Positions 12,301-22,798 of a stretch of DNA of 64,000 nucleotides are shown one piece after another. Numbering within the stretch: position 1 is the stretch's first letter; each line of letters opens with the position of its first letter. The notes beneath the pieces were generated by a model. The model saw only the letters and a list, made by a program, of their open reading frames with translations, was not told the origin of the DNA and searched no databases. The translations under genes and the position numbers were made by a program. Source of the DNA: Culex pipiens pallens (Eukaryota; Arthropoda; Insecta; Diptera; Culicidae); contig NC_068937.1 in NCBI RefSeq assembly GCF_016801865.2, positions 95,874,500-95,938,499 on the forward strand, read 5' to 3'.

Positions 12301-15300
12301 TGACCTCCGTGCCCAACGCGATTTTTTTTCTTGGAACAATCGCGGCCTTCCAGGCTATTTACCACGGCAGGTCACTCAGACCCACCGTGCCCAACGCGAT
12401 AACATGTTCCACTAATCGCGGCCTTCCAGGCTACTTACCACGGCAGGCCCATCTGACCTCCGTGCCCAACGCGATTCTTTTTCCTGGAACAATCGCGGCC
12501 TTCCAGGCTATTTACCAACGGGTCAATCAGACCCACCGTGCCCAACGCGATAACGTGTTCCACCAATCGCGGCCTTCCAGGCTACTTACCACGGCAGGCC
12601 CATCTGACCTCCGTGCCCAACGCGATTCTTTTTTCTTGGAACAATCGCGGCCTTCCAGGCTATTTACCACGGCGGGTCACTCAGACCCACCGTGCCCAAC
12701 GCGATAACATGTTCCACTAATTGCGGCCTTCCAGGCTACTTACCACGGCGGGTCAATCAGACCCACCGTGCCCAACGCGATAACGTGTTCCACCAATCGC
12801 GGCCTTCCAGGCTACTTACCACGGCAGGCCCATCTGACCTCCGTGCCCAACGCGATTTTTTTTCTTGGAACAATCGCGGCCTTCCAGGCTATTTACCACG
12901 GCAGGTCACTCAGACCCACCGTGCCCAACGCGATAACATGTTCCACTAATCGCGGCCTTCCAGGCTACTTACCACGGCAGGCCCATCTGACCTCCGTGCC
13001 CAACGCGATTCTTTTTCCTGGAACAATCGCGGCCTTCCAGGCTATTTACCACGGCGGGTCAATCAGACCCACCGTGCCCAACGCGATAACGTGTTCCACC
13101 AATCGCGGCCTTCCAGGCTACTTACCACGGCAGGCCCATCTGACCTCCGTGCCCAACGCGATTCTTTTTTCTTGGAACAATCGCGGCCTTCCAGGCTATT
13201 TACCACGGCGGGTCACTCAGACCCACCGTGCCCAACGCGATAACATGTTCCACTAATCGCGGCCTTCCAGGCTACTTACCACGGCGGGTCAATCAGACCC
13301 ACCGTGCCCAACGCGATAACGTGTTCCACCAATCGCGGCCTTCCAGGCTACTTACCACGGCAGGCCCATCTGACCTCCGTGCCCAACGCGATTTTTTTTC
13401 TTGGAACAATCGCGGCCTTCCAGGCTATTTACCACGGCGGGCCAACCAGACCCACCGTGCCCAACGCGATAACATGTTCCACTAATCGCGGCCTTCCAGG
13501 CTACTTACCACGGCAGGCCCATCTGACCTCCGTGCCCAACGCGATTCTTTTTTTTTCTTGGAACAATCGCGGCCTTCCAGGCTATTTACCACAGCAGGTC
13601 ACTCAGACCCACCGTGCCCAACGCGATAACATGTTCCACTAATCGCGGCCTTCCAGGCTATTTACCACGGCAGGCTCATCGGCCCACCGTGCCCAACGCG
13701 ATTTTTGAAAATGATTTGACTTTCTGTCAAATTCAATTTCACCAAAAACTTGCTCTAACCATTGAGCAAACTTGCGCACACAACCACAAATCTTTATTTC
13801 ACCGATTCTTGTCCACTTGCCACACTCTACTTACGATGAAAACAAACTTGCCAAAACTTTCTTCCGACGACTTTCCTCACCCACTTCCCTACTTTTCCAC
13901 TTTCCTTGGCAGACGATTTCCCGCAGATTCTTTTAAATTGCAAATAAAAATGCAACTCCGTCACGGTCGCCAATGTGTGAGACCAGATTCCGTCCGGGAA
14001 ATCGCCTGCCGAGGATGACCAGTGCGGACTGACATCCGATCTGGCCGAGTGTCACTCGAGGAAAGAGGACGAGAGCTGGACCTGCTTTGCCAGCTGTCAC
14101 CGAACCGTTCGCGTGGCTGCGTCCATGCGCTGTCAGTGCTTGGCTGCGTCGAGCCCAGCTTCGAGGGGCTTATTTGACTACATCCAATGGAGTGCGTTCG
14201 CATTCACCGCAACAGGGTGTATCACTCCACACAATCCCAAGCAGGCACTCGAAACCATCCAGTGGATGCATCGCATGAACGTTGGTACTAAAGAACCAGC
14301 GCTGCAAATCGAGTTGATCCTCGAAGGAGAAGCACTCAAAAAATCAGACGACTCCAACGAAGATCCCAAAAAGCTCAAAGCACTCTTGAAGCTAATCTGG
14401 AACCAAACCGCCCCACTCTTCATGCCACCCTACTTGAGTAAAACTCTTCTAGTCTGTTTCCTGCAGTTTGGATCGTACGTTACAGCTCACGGAATGTACT
14501 TCTTCTTCCCCGGAGTTCTAGATAAATTGATCAGATCACAAGACTCAGGCGTAGAACTGACCACACTGTGTCAGGTCGTATACTCCTCCCAGATAACCAA
14601 TACCACTCCAGAACTCCAAACCGAATGCACCCAGTCGTTGACGGAGGCTACCTACGGCTACTCTTTCATCCTGGACGTGATCTACATGCTGGGATTCGCC
14701 GTTATGGGCGTGATCGTCAACGCCGTTGGCAGGCTGGCGATCCTGGTGTTTGTGTTCACGACCTGTGGGGTTTGCGGATTGCTGACGATCTTCATCGAAG
14801 TCCCGCTGGCATCGATGTGGCTGTACATGGTGATGCTGCTGTGTAGTTTCTCCGTCAGCGTGGTCAGCGCCGTAACCGTGGATCTGTTCCCAACCAATTT
14901 AAGAGCTATGGCCCTCGGCATCTCGACCATGTGCGGTCGCATCGGTGGGGTGTTCGGAACCAACCTGAACGGACTGCTGCTGGACAGTCACTGTGAGCTG
15001 ACGTTCGGGATTGCTTCGGTGATTTTGCTGCTGTGCAGCGTGCTGTCGTTCTTCATCCCTAATATCAATCGGAAGCTGTCGGAACCTAGGCCTAGTGTGG
15101 GATCTAGATAAATAAAACATTGCTACTCTCTCATTTTGTTGTGTCCAGCCGCGACCTGTTTTACTAAGTAGATAGATCGAAAACTGTCTTAAAAATGTCT
15201 TTGTTTACAAATGGCTTTTGAGTCTTTTGAGAAACGACATGAGATTTGGTCGACATTGTACTAACACACTTGTCAACATATTGTTATGTGACATGTAGAA

Positions 15301-17856
15301 AGATAGCATGACGGTCACGATTTATTCACGAACAACAAAAGAATCAACAACAAAAAAACACTTTGGAAGTCAGCATCTATTGTTTTTTGCAAGCAGTAAC
15401 ATAACCAAACTATTCGGCACCCTCAGCAAACGTCAAATCAGTACAAACCTGCTGCCGGATCTTTTTATGGATTCAGGAACTGGTAGCAATTTTGTTTGAT
15501 TTTACGTTTGCGGCGAAAATCAAAAAATGAAAACAAGTCTCTGTGCACATCAGCCAATGGACTGTCACATCATCTCTCAGTGACAGGACAGCCGTTATTG
15601 GCCATTTCTCCCAAATGTACACGCCGCACGGCAGTACAGAATGTGACGTATACATTGTTGTTAGCGATTTTCTGCACTTTTAGTGCAATAAAAACATAGC
15701 TGGCAAAAATGCCAAGTGATCCAAGCGATTCGAAGAAGAAAATCAAAAGTGCCAAAAGTGCGGCGCGTCGTTCCGAGGCTGGTTCGCTTCGTGTCTTTCT
15801 GGGGAATACGCGCAATATCGTTTACAGCGACTATTGTTTTTTGCAAGCAGAACATAGCCAAACTTTTCGGCACCCTACGCAAACGTCAAATCAATACAAA
15901 TTGCTGCTGGATCTCTTTCCGAACCTCTCCCGGAAAAGATCCGGCAGCAATTTTGTATGGATTGACGTTTGCGGAGTGTACCAAAAAAAGGTAAACAAAT
16001 CACTTCGTGCATCGGCCAATGACGTATCATCATTGTTCTGCACCCGTAGCAAACATCAAACTTGTTGCCGAATCTTTTTCCAAATCTAAGTGCAAAAGTT
16101 TAACCTACCACATCGTTGACAAAATTCAATGCAATCATACTCACTGTACAGTCCAAAGTTCTTGGCGAAGCTCTGCGCACAGAACAGCTCGAATCCGCGC
16201 TCGATAAAGTACCGCACGGCGAAGGCGTCCTTGTTGGGGTCCCCGCTCGCGAATCCCTGGTATGCCGAGTCGAAGAACGGGAATAGCTTCCGTTCCTCGC
16301 ACAGGTCCGCAATCTGCTTCCACTGGTCCTGGGTGGGATCGATTCCGGTCGGGTTGTGCGCACACGCGTGCAGAATCACAACGGCACCCTCCGGAGCCGC
16401 CCGCAGATCCTCCAGCATACCCTCAAAGTCGATTCCGCGGCGTTCCTGGTTCCAGTAGCGGTACGTCCGCGGCTCGGTAAAGCCGGCGTACACAAACACC
16501 TTGTGGTGGTTCTCCCACGTAGGCGACGAGTAGTAGAACGTGGTACGCTTCAGGATGCGGCACAGAAATTCGGCTCCCACACGTAGGGCACCGGTTCCGG
16601 AGAGGCACTGGACGCCGAAGGCGCGCTTGCTCGCGATGGCTTCCGAGCCCTCGCCCAGGAGCAGCGTCGAGGCGGCATTCGTGACGCTTTCCGTGCCCAG
16701 CACCGGCAGGTACTCGTGGTTTAGGCTTCCGTCCGCGACGATGGCCGCTTCGGCTTTCTTCACCACCGGCAGGATCCACGGTTTGCCCTCGTTGGTGCGG
16801 TACGCTACGGACAGGGGAAAAAAAAGGTTTAAATAATTTGCAAAGCTGCAGTCAATGCCGGTGCCCTCCAGATGGAAATGCAGATCGAGAGTGTAGATCG
16901 CAATGGTGGAGTGTTGACTATGCGCATTGAAACCTTTGACTAAGCAATACTGCAAGCGGGCTCCAAATGTTCTATAAATTGTGCTCATAGCTTTAAATAG
17001 CAGGGCTATCAGCTTTCCAATCTTAATAAGTCATCGGGAAAACCTTAAGATAGGTTGTCACATGATGGAACTATAGAAATAATTTTGTTTAAACCTAAAG
17101 AATAGAAAAAAATAATAAAAAATACCAAAAATGGCTACATTCTAAAAAATTACTCAATTTAAACTATATAAGCTGGTTGGTATTTGATAGAGACTTGCAA
17201 AATGTAAGACTAAAATATTAATTTTCCACAATTAATATTTTTTTATTTAAATTGTTTCAAAATGTATCTGCCTTTTAATCCGTTTGATTCGAGAACCTTT
17301 AATAAATTTACGAAATGATCAAGAAAAGGAACTTATACTCTGTTATGTTCTTGCATTATCAAAGTGCCAAGCCAAGACCCCCCTGTCTTAGCAATATCAG
17401 CTCTTGGCAATAATTGTTTCCATCGCGGCCAAGTACCATTGTCCTTCACAAGCTCGCACTAATCAGAATGCTACCATTCAGGTGCTGATAAATAGAGGTG
17501 CTTGTGAAAGCTGAAAATATCTCGTCCAACAACCAACACAGAGCTGCTAATCATGTGTCGCAACGCTATTCCCGCTAGAGATTTGCTCTGGTACAAGCGC
17601 AAAATATCTCGCAAATATTGCCATCATTCGCCATTTACACTCTCCAAATGACCTGGGGGTGACCTTCAGGCCGGGGAGACACTTTCTACGTAGGTTTTAG
17701 GGTAACTTTAAAGGGTTTAGATGAATATTGATGTGACTTGTACGTACCTCCAACGCCAAGATTGACCTTGTTCGGATTGGTGTCCTTCAGGCAGGCCTGG
17801 TTCAGTGCGAAAACTTCGATCGGTGGTCCGACCTCAACCGTTCCGAAGATACTCAT
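9317..17856 (-). CDS. Got1: Aspartate aminotransferase, cytosolic
   Basis: A PLP enzyme that interconverts aspartate + 2-oxoglutarate and oxaloacetate + glutamate, feeding the malate-aspartate shuttle and amino-acid catabolism. Coding exons are 17856-17748, 16804-16145, 9836-9528 and 9471-9317, all with GT..AG borders. Their 1233 nt give 410 residues plus stop, the usual length for the family. The protein starts MSIFGTVEVG with no mitochondrial presequence, which supports the cytosolic form. Visible active-site landmarks are GVGAYRTNEG, the HACAHNPTG loop with its substrate/PLP-contacting Asn, DSAYQGFASG, SFAKNFGLY containing the Schiff-base lysine (residue 251), and GRISMCGLN with the C-terminal substrate-binding Arg. 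Intron 3 (9837-16144) is 6.3 kb and contains a broken transporter gene on the other strand. An acceptor-like or initiator-like TTTTCAG|TCA lies at about 17894, just above the start, so a 5' UTR intron or a TSS there is possible. Confidence 0.95.
10979..11238 (-). repeat. LTR (3' LTR in element orientation)
   Basis: 260 bp, TG..CA ends, identical by eye to 13974-14233. Confidence 0.95.
11239..11253 (-). other. Polypurine tract of the LTR element
   Basis: On the minus strand this is GGAGAAGAGGAGAGA, an unbroken 15-purine run abutting the LTR, the position expected for the plus-strand priming site. Confidence 0.8.
11577..11945 (+). repeat. Pyrimidine-rich CT/CTAT microsatellite within the LTR element
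   Basis: About 370 bp of CTCTCT runs punctuated by CTATCTACCT-like units (approximate 20-30 bp higher period). The open frames across it (Ser/Leu/Tyr repeats) are a by-product of the repeat. In element sense it is a GA-rich strand. Confidence 0.9.
12125..13705 (+). repeat. Tandem array of ~77 bp structured monomers, two alternating types
   Basis: About 20 copies of the core ATCGCGGCCTTCCAGGCTA (near 12188, 12262, 12340, 12414, 12491 and so on to 13643). Two monomer types alternate: type A is followed by the linker AACATGTTCCACTA (or a close variant), type B by a T-rich linker ending TTGGAACA. The true unit is therefore a dimer of about 153 bp, present about ten times. Each monomer has outer complementary ends ATCGCG/CGCGAT, a GCCT-TCC-AGGC hairpin, and a second hairpin built from CACGG..GGGTC and GACCC..CCGTG (type A). 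Frames read through it are not genes. Confidence 0.92.
13960..13972 (-). other. Primer-binding site of the LTR element (tRNA-Arg type)
   Basis: Minus strand TGGCGACCGTGAC, one base from the LTR end. It matches the complement of an insect tRNA-Arg 3' end including CCA. Confidence 0.8.
13974..14233 (-). repeat. LTR (5' LTR in element orientation)
   Basis: 260 bp, identical by eye to 10979-11238. Confidence 0.95.
15111..15116 (+). terminator. Polyadenylation signal of the nested transporter pseudogene
   Basis: AATAAA overlapping the last base of the TAA stop. This is very close to the stop but canonical. Confidence 0.5.
15360..16085 (+). repeat. Duplicated non-coding block in Got1 intron 3
   Basis: About 200 bp starting near 15378 recurs near 15832. 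Both contain TATTGTTTTTTGCAAGCAG, then CGGCACCCT and CGCAAACGTCAAATC-like text, and a GCAATTTTGT word. A third fragment lies at about 16033-16085. It is probably a degenerate transposon and lies between the pseudogene and Got1 exon 2. Confidence 0.6.
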
Positions 17857-19500
17857 TTTGTGTGTTTGCTCGAGTGGAATGAAACCGAGTTGACTGAAAA
17901 CCTTAGAATACCCTCCAAATAACTCCTTTAAAGATAGAGCAACTAAACGTGTTACGTCCGTGTGGAGAAAGAGAGTTGTATAAGAGTTTCTTCAATAATT
18001 TTCCGTCAAATTGCACACATTCCGGTAGAGTAACACACTGATACTGGCTGTCCCACGGCGTTGTACGGCTCGATATTGACGACGACACGCAACTTTCACA
18101 CAGTACAATGATGATGGACGACACAAACTCGAAACCACCACCAAGCTGTTAAACAAGAAGTAATGATAACAATGTTGGTACCTATACAATAGTAACAGAT
18201 TCGTACTAAATACAAGTAACGTAGCAAAATTATTTTGCGAAAAGTTACTACAACTAGGGGTTCACTGTGTTTGTGAGCTCATTTGCCGAAAGCATAAGAT
18301 GATGATGATTCCCCTAAAAAAACGCCGGACTGTGAATGAAAACGTACTATAGCCGATAGCAAAGTGTTGGTGTGATCGATTTTGTTTTGAACATTTATCA
18401 AAATATACGAATTTGGTGGTCAAAGTGTTTGAACCTGAACGAAACGTTTTCAAGTTTATGATCGTTTGTTTGGGTCTAACACAATTTGGTGCATGTGATT
18501 TTTACACGTAACTTATGCATAGTAATGTAAATTTGAATTTCTCTAAATATTCATAATAAAAATCATGGGGCACCTACAATCGTTAAATCGCAATAAAAAG
18601 TTAAATTTAAGGAGGGCTAAAAATTTGATAGTTAACTATTATTGTGGATTTAGCTCGTAGCTGGATTTTCTGGCATCTTCTCACGGTCATTGGAAACGGT
18701 CGTGGATAGACCTAGGGGTTTCCAGTTGGAGTGAACAAATTCAATTTATAGAAAAATTATGGATTAAAATTTTGCTTTTTTATCACTTCTCCGACATCAG
18801 GAATAATTGTTTGAACATGCTCGCAATTTTTTTATTAAGTCGGAAAAATATTATTTTTCTGGAAAAAAACTTTCATTTTTAATCACATGATCACCCCTAA
18901 TTCTGGCTCGATGCCGCCATCATGCGACCGCGTGCTCCGTTTGTTTGTCAACAAAGCTGCAGCTGGATGGTGAGCCGAAGTGAGGGGGGAAGAGATTTTG
19001 ACATTTTTATGCCCGCATCTGGCCCGCCGCCTATTTCGTCGGTCACTGAGTCGCCGGTCGTTTCCAGTGACCGAGTCCAGCTAGGTACTGATCGTACAAT
19101 ATTACCTCTGTTTCAATGTATTTTAAACAAAATCTTTGTGGAATATGTAAAATTGCACATACAAAATGTCACTGTAATGTTTTTTTTTGTAATGTTTAAT
19201 CAAAAGAACTTTTTTTGATAATCTCGTTTTACTTCGTATTTTAATAATTTAATAATATGTCAGTAATATGATCTCAAATACATGGCAATTTAGCCCAACA
19301 TGAGATTTTGTAGAGAATTGAATTAAAAGAGAATTAATATAAAACATTTTATCCAAGTTCTAATATAATCGAAATTGGACTACAAACTACTATTGCGAGC
19401 TTCAAAAGACATATTTTCCATGAGTATGATATGATAAAGGCAATTATATGACAAAAAATCATAAAGAATCCCTAAACCTTAAAAAATCGATTGTTTATAG
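17857..19500. other. Upstream region of Got1
   Basis: 1.6 kb with no supported coding sequence. The first few hundred bases should contain the Got1 promoter and 5' UTR, but no convincing TATA element was located. The part at about 18930-19083 is a minus-strand copy of a repeat also seen at 46884-47000 (shared CGGTC..TGGAAACGA and AGATGCGGGC-type words). Confidence 0.5.
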
Positions 19501-19725
19501 ATGCCGGTGTGCTCTTTTGTAGAGTAGAGTGGGGCAAAGTTGCGCACCTAATGGCAATCGTTCTGTCGCCGGTGATCATAAAATATTTTTGATTCGTTGT
19601 ATATACCAAATGGTAACCTTGTCCATGGCCTGCAAAACGTAGTACTAGGTTTTAAATCAAATCGCTTACATTTCGAGAACCAGGCAATTGCTCTAAAAAA
19701 ATAAATGAATGAATACGGGGCAAAG

Positions 19726-21859
19726 GTGCGCACTAGCCTGTCCCATTTTGAGGTCATGTCGAGGAATTTCAGGTGCTCACTTCTTAAATGATAGATTATG
19801 ATGTTAGGAACAATGTTTTCTTAGACAAGAAAAAATAATAAAATACTTTCTCGCACCCCCTAGTCGATTTACTGAAAAAAGTCACTTTTTTGAACAAATT
19901 TTCTAAAATCGCTTGGAATCAATACAAAAACTGTTTCGATCAGGTGTGTATTATCTTCAAACGATAGGTTTTTGTCCATAGATTAAGATGCACTATCAAT
20001 ATTGGACCAAAATTTAAGTTTTTGGACTTTCCCAGGCGGATTTGTGTCGAAAAAATCGCATTTTTTCGAAACTTTTTTCAGAAATGTTCATTTAATTTAG
20101 GGTAGCATATTTTTCCCAGTAAAACCAATACATGCAGCTTGTAGGAAATTTCATGGCGAACATTTTTCCCTCTGAGAAAATGCAATTTCGACACTCCAGA
20201 GCCGAGATATTTGAGTTTTAGTGAGGAAAAAAGTGCCAATTTTCAAAATTTCTCAGAATTCAGAAGCAAGGCCTACTAATTACACGATGTAGCAAGCATA
20301 TGTCTCAAAGGTCAGGGTATGCTTTTTTATAGTAATTTTGGCCGCTGAATCCGAATCTGAAATCAAATTTCGTGTAAACAGTGATGTTTTGGAGCTACAC
20401 CCTTTTGGAATGCTATTTGCGTGTTTAAGAGGCAGTTTTTGTAAATGCTCGGTTTGTTCTAGAGGTCGTATCGAGGTGCTCCGATTTGGATGAAACTTTC
20501 AGCGTTTGTTTGTCTATACATGAGATGAACTCATGCCAAATATGAGCCCTCTACAACAAAGGGAAGTGGGGTAAAACGGGCTTTGAAGTTTGAGGTCGAA
20601 AAAAACATAAAAAATCTTAAAATTGCTCGCATTTCCGTAAAACTTCATCAATTCCAACTCTCTTAGATGCATTCGAAAGGTCTTTTGAAGCACTTCAAAA
20701 TGAGCCATAGACATCCAGGATTGGTTTGACTTTTTCTCATAGCTTTTGCAAATTACTGTAAAAAATGGTTTTTTAAACCTCAATATCTTTTTGCAACAGC
20801 CAGCAACACCAAGTTAGGGAATTTCATAGACTATAAGCCTACGGTAATAACTTTTTGGCCAATCGCAGTTTTTCGCATAGTTTTTCGATTTTTCTATAAT
20901 AAACATTTTACAACGTTAGTTATTGTCCTGTAGGCATCCATAGCGGCACTTTTTAGTCTCCCTTTTGTCATATTCGAAATCCTCGGAAAATTCAAACTTC
21001 AATGCCCGTTTTACCCCACTTCCCTTTGTTGTAGAGGGCTCATATTTGGCATGAGTTCATCTCATGTATAGACAAACAAACGCTGAAAGTTTCATCCAAA
21101 TCGGAGCACCTCGATACGACCTCTAGAACAAACCGAGCATTTACAAAAACTGCCTCTTAAACACGCAAATAGCATTCCAAAAGGGTGTAGCTCCAAAACA
21201 TCACTGTTTACACGAAATTTGATTTCAGATTCGGATTCAGCGGCCAAAATTACTATAAAAAAGCATACCCTGACCTTTGAGACATATGCTTGCTACATCG
21301 TGTAATTAGTAGGCCTTGCTTCTGAATTCTGAGAAATTTTGAAAATTGGCACTTTTTTCCTCACTAAAACTCAAATATCTCGGCTCTGGAGTGTCGAAAT
21401 TGCATTTTCTCAGAGGGAAAAATGTTCGCCATGAAATTTCCTACAAGCTGCATGTATTGGTTTTACTGGGAAAAATATGCTACCCTAAATTAAATGAACA
21501 TTTCTGAAAAAAGTTTCGAAAAAATGCGATTTTTTCGACACAAATCCGCCTGGGAAAGTCCAAAAACTTAAATTTTGGTCCAATATTGATAGTGCATCTT
21601 AATCTATGGACAAAAACCTATCGTTTGAAGATAATACACACCTGATCGAAACAGTTTTTGTATTGATTCCAAGCGATTTTAGAAAATTTGTTCAAAAAAG
21701 TGACTTTTTTCAGTAAATCGACTAGGGGGTGCGAGAAAGTATTTTATTATTTTTTCTTGTCTAAGAAAACATTGTTCCTAACATCATAATCTATCATTTA
21801 AGAAGTGAGCACCTGAAATTCCTCGACATGACCTCAAAATGGGACAGGCTAGTGCGCAC
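19726..21859. mobile_element. Foldback element FB-B with ~868 bp arms
   Basis: Left arm 19726-20593 and right arm 20992-21859 are reverse complements with few visible differences, separated by about 400 bp. The arms start at GTGCGCACTAGCCTGTCCC. A single-sided relative lies at about 35165-35770. No transposase is present. Confidence 0.92.
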
Positions 21860-22052
21860 TATCCGGGGCAAGGTGATTTTTCAGTTAATTTTTGTGGAAA
21901 AGTTAACTTTTCATCATGTTTTCAATTGGGGGTGTTTTTTACCCCTAAAGATGATAATTTTATGGTATAGTAACTTATTTAAACTAAGTAGTACTTATAT
22001 AACTAAAGTTTAATTTGTAGGGTTAAAAACCTTCCTATTTTCGAATTAGGTA

Positions 22053-22677
22053 CCGTCAGTGGGGTGACTATGGGTCAAAAAACGAAACACCTCTCGAAAT
22101 GTCTTAATAACAAAAACAATTTAAATAACATCAAAAATCTTTCAACGTAGATTTGTTCTTAGATAGTTTACTAACATTTTCCCAAAATATGGTGGATTTT
22201 GATGAACACTACCTTAAATGCCAATAGTTTGAAAATTGACCCAATCTCACCCCTTAGAGGGGGTGACATTAGGTCAAATGAAACTAAAATGATGCTCAAA
22301 TACAACGATATGGTAAAAACAAGTCATCCAACAGTGTTTCTTGTTCGAGGGAATCGTATTGACACGCTACAATGTTTGAAGTGGAGATTTTCAAACATTT
22401 GGGTAGTTTTCGAGCAATTCTAACAAAAATATTAGAAAAATGATTTTCGAGAGGTCATTTTTGGCCAAAAACGTACCCCAACTTTAGACATCTGCCAAAA
22501 TAACAGGATTTGTTCTAGGAACGAGATTTTTTCAGCGAAGTCATCTTAAGATGTCCCCTACACAACCCCTTTAACAGAATTCAGTTTCATTGAGAATAAC
22601 CTGAGAAATGGTAAAATCCGTAAAAAATCACTTTGACCCAATCTCACCCCCAGACCCAATGTCACCCCCACTGACGG
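22053..22677. mobile_element. TA-flanked MITE (mariner-like ends)
   Basis: Ends read TACCGTCAGTGGGGTGAC at 22051 and GTCACCCCCACTGACGGTA to 22679, i.e. terminal inverted repeats inside a TA duplication. It is 625 bp and non-coding. A related end with ATGACGGTA lies at about 63830-63855. Confidence 0.85.
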
Positions 22678-22798
22678 TATATTTTTTGGTTCTATTTTGG
22701 CAGAAATACTATTTTTAGTGATTTTGAATCAGTACCATCAAAAATAAAAGTTATCCAATGTGTTTGAATTTTTTTCTTACAAAAATGTATGGGAATTT

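Larger units (their letters stand above)
10979..14233 (-). mobile_element. Non-autonomous LTR retrotransposon carrying an internal tandem array
   Basis: A complete 3255-bp element. The 260-bp LTRs at 10979-11238 and 13974-14233 look identical base for base. Each begins TGTGTG and ends CACACA, and the element is flanked by the 5-bp duplication ATCCC (10974-10978 and 14234-14238). Orientation is minus: one base inside the right LTR the minus strand reads TGGCGACCGTGAC, a primer-binding site complementary to tRNA-Arg as used by insect 412/mdg1-type elements, and the minus strand has a 15-nt purine tract directly before the left LTR. No gag or pol is present. The 2.7 kb interior is a pyrimidine (plus strand) tract and a structured ~77 bp tandem array. 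It must be mobilised in trans. Identical LTRs imply a young insertion. Confidence 0.93.
10181..15111 (+). pseudogene. SV2-like transporter paralogue, frameshifted and interrupted by an LTR element
   Basis: This paralogue of the transporter at 1-4724 is nested in Got1 intron 3 on the opposite strand. Exons: 10181-10250 (starts MEKSVESGDQ), 10303-10627, 10686-10978, then after an inserted LTR element 14239-15111 (stop 15109-15111). Introns 1 and 2 are 52 and 58 bp and sit at the same places as in the paralogue, but the paralogue's last intron (after FPTNLR) is absent. Signature GFLADTQGRRKV and the FPETPKF motif are present. Two lesions: a frameshift at about 10804-10812, just after VLLP, which leads to a stop at 10828, and the insertion at 10979-14238. 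Removing the insertion with one 5-bp duplicate restores the codon phase (NQGDP then KQALETIQWMHRMNVG). The rest is well preserved, so inactivation is recent or the frameshift may be an assembly error. Confidence 0.85.

Noticed and set aside
12125..13705. CRISPR-like array
   Set aside because: The alternating units have no unique spacers; both types are repeated, and the context is a eukaryotic LTR element.
12234..14018. Long overlapping plus-strand frames with repeated MPNAITCSTNRGLPGYLPR-type peptides
   Set aside because: They are translations of the ~77 bp tandem array in several frames; repeated stops, starts and frame changes match the repeat period, not a protein.
16086..16988. Aminotransferase exon as a stand-alone 300-residue gene
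   Set aside because: The frame runs into intron at both ends; splice sites join it to exons at 17856-17748 and 9836-9317 to give a full-length enzyme.
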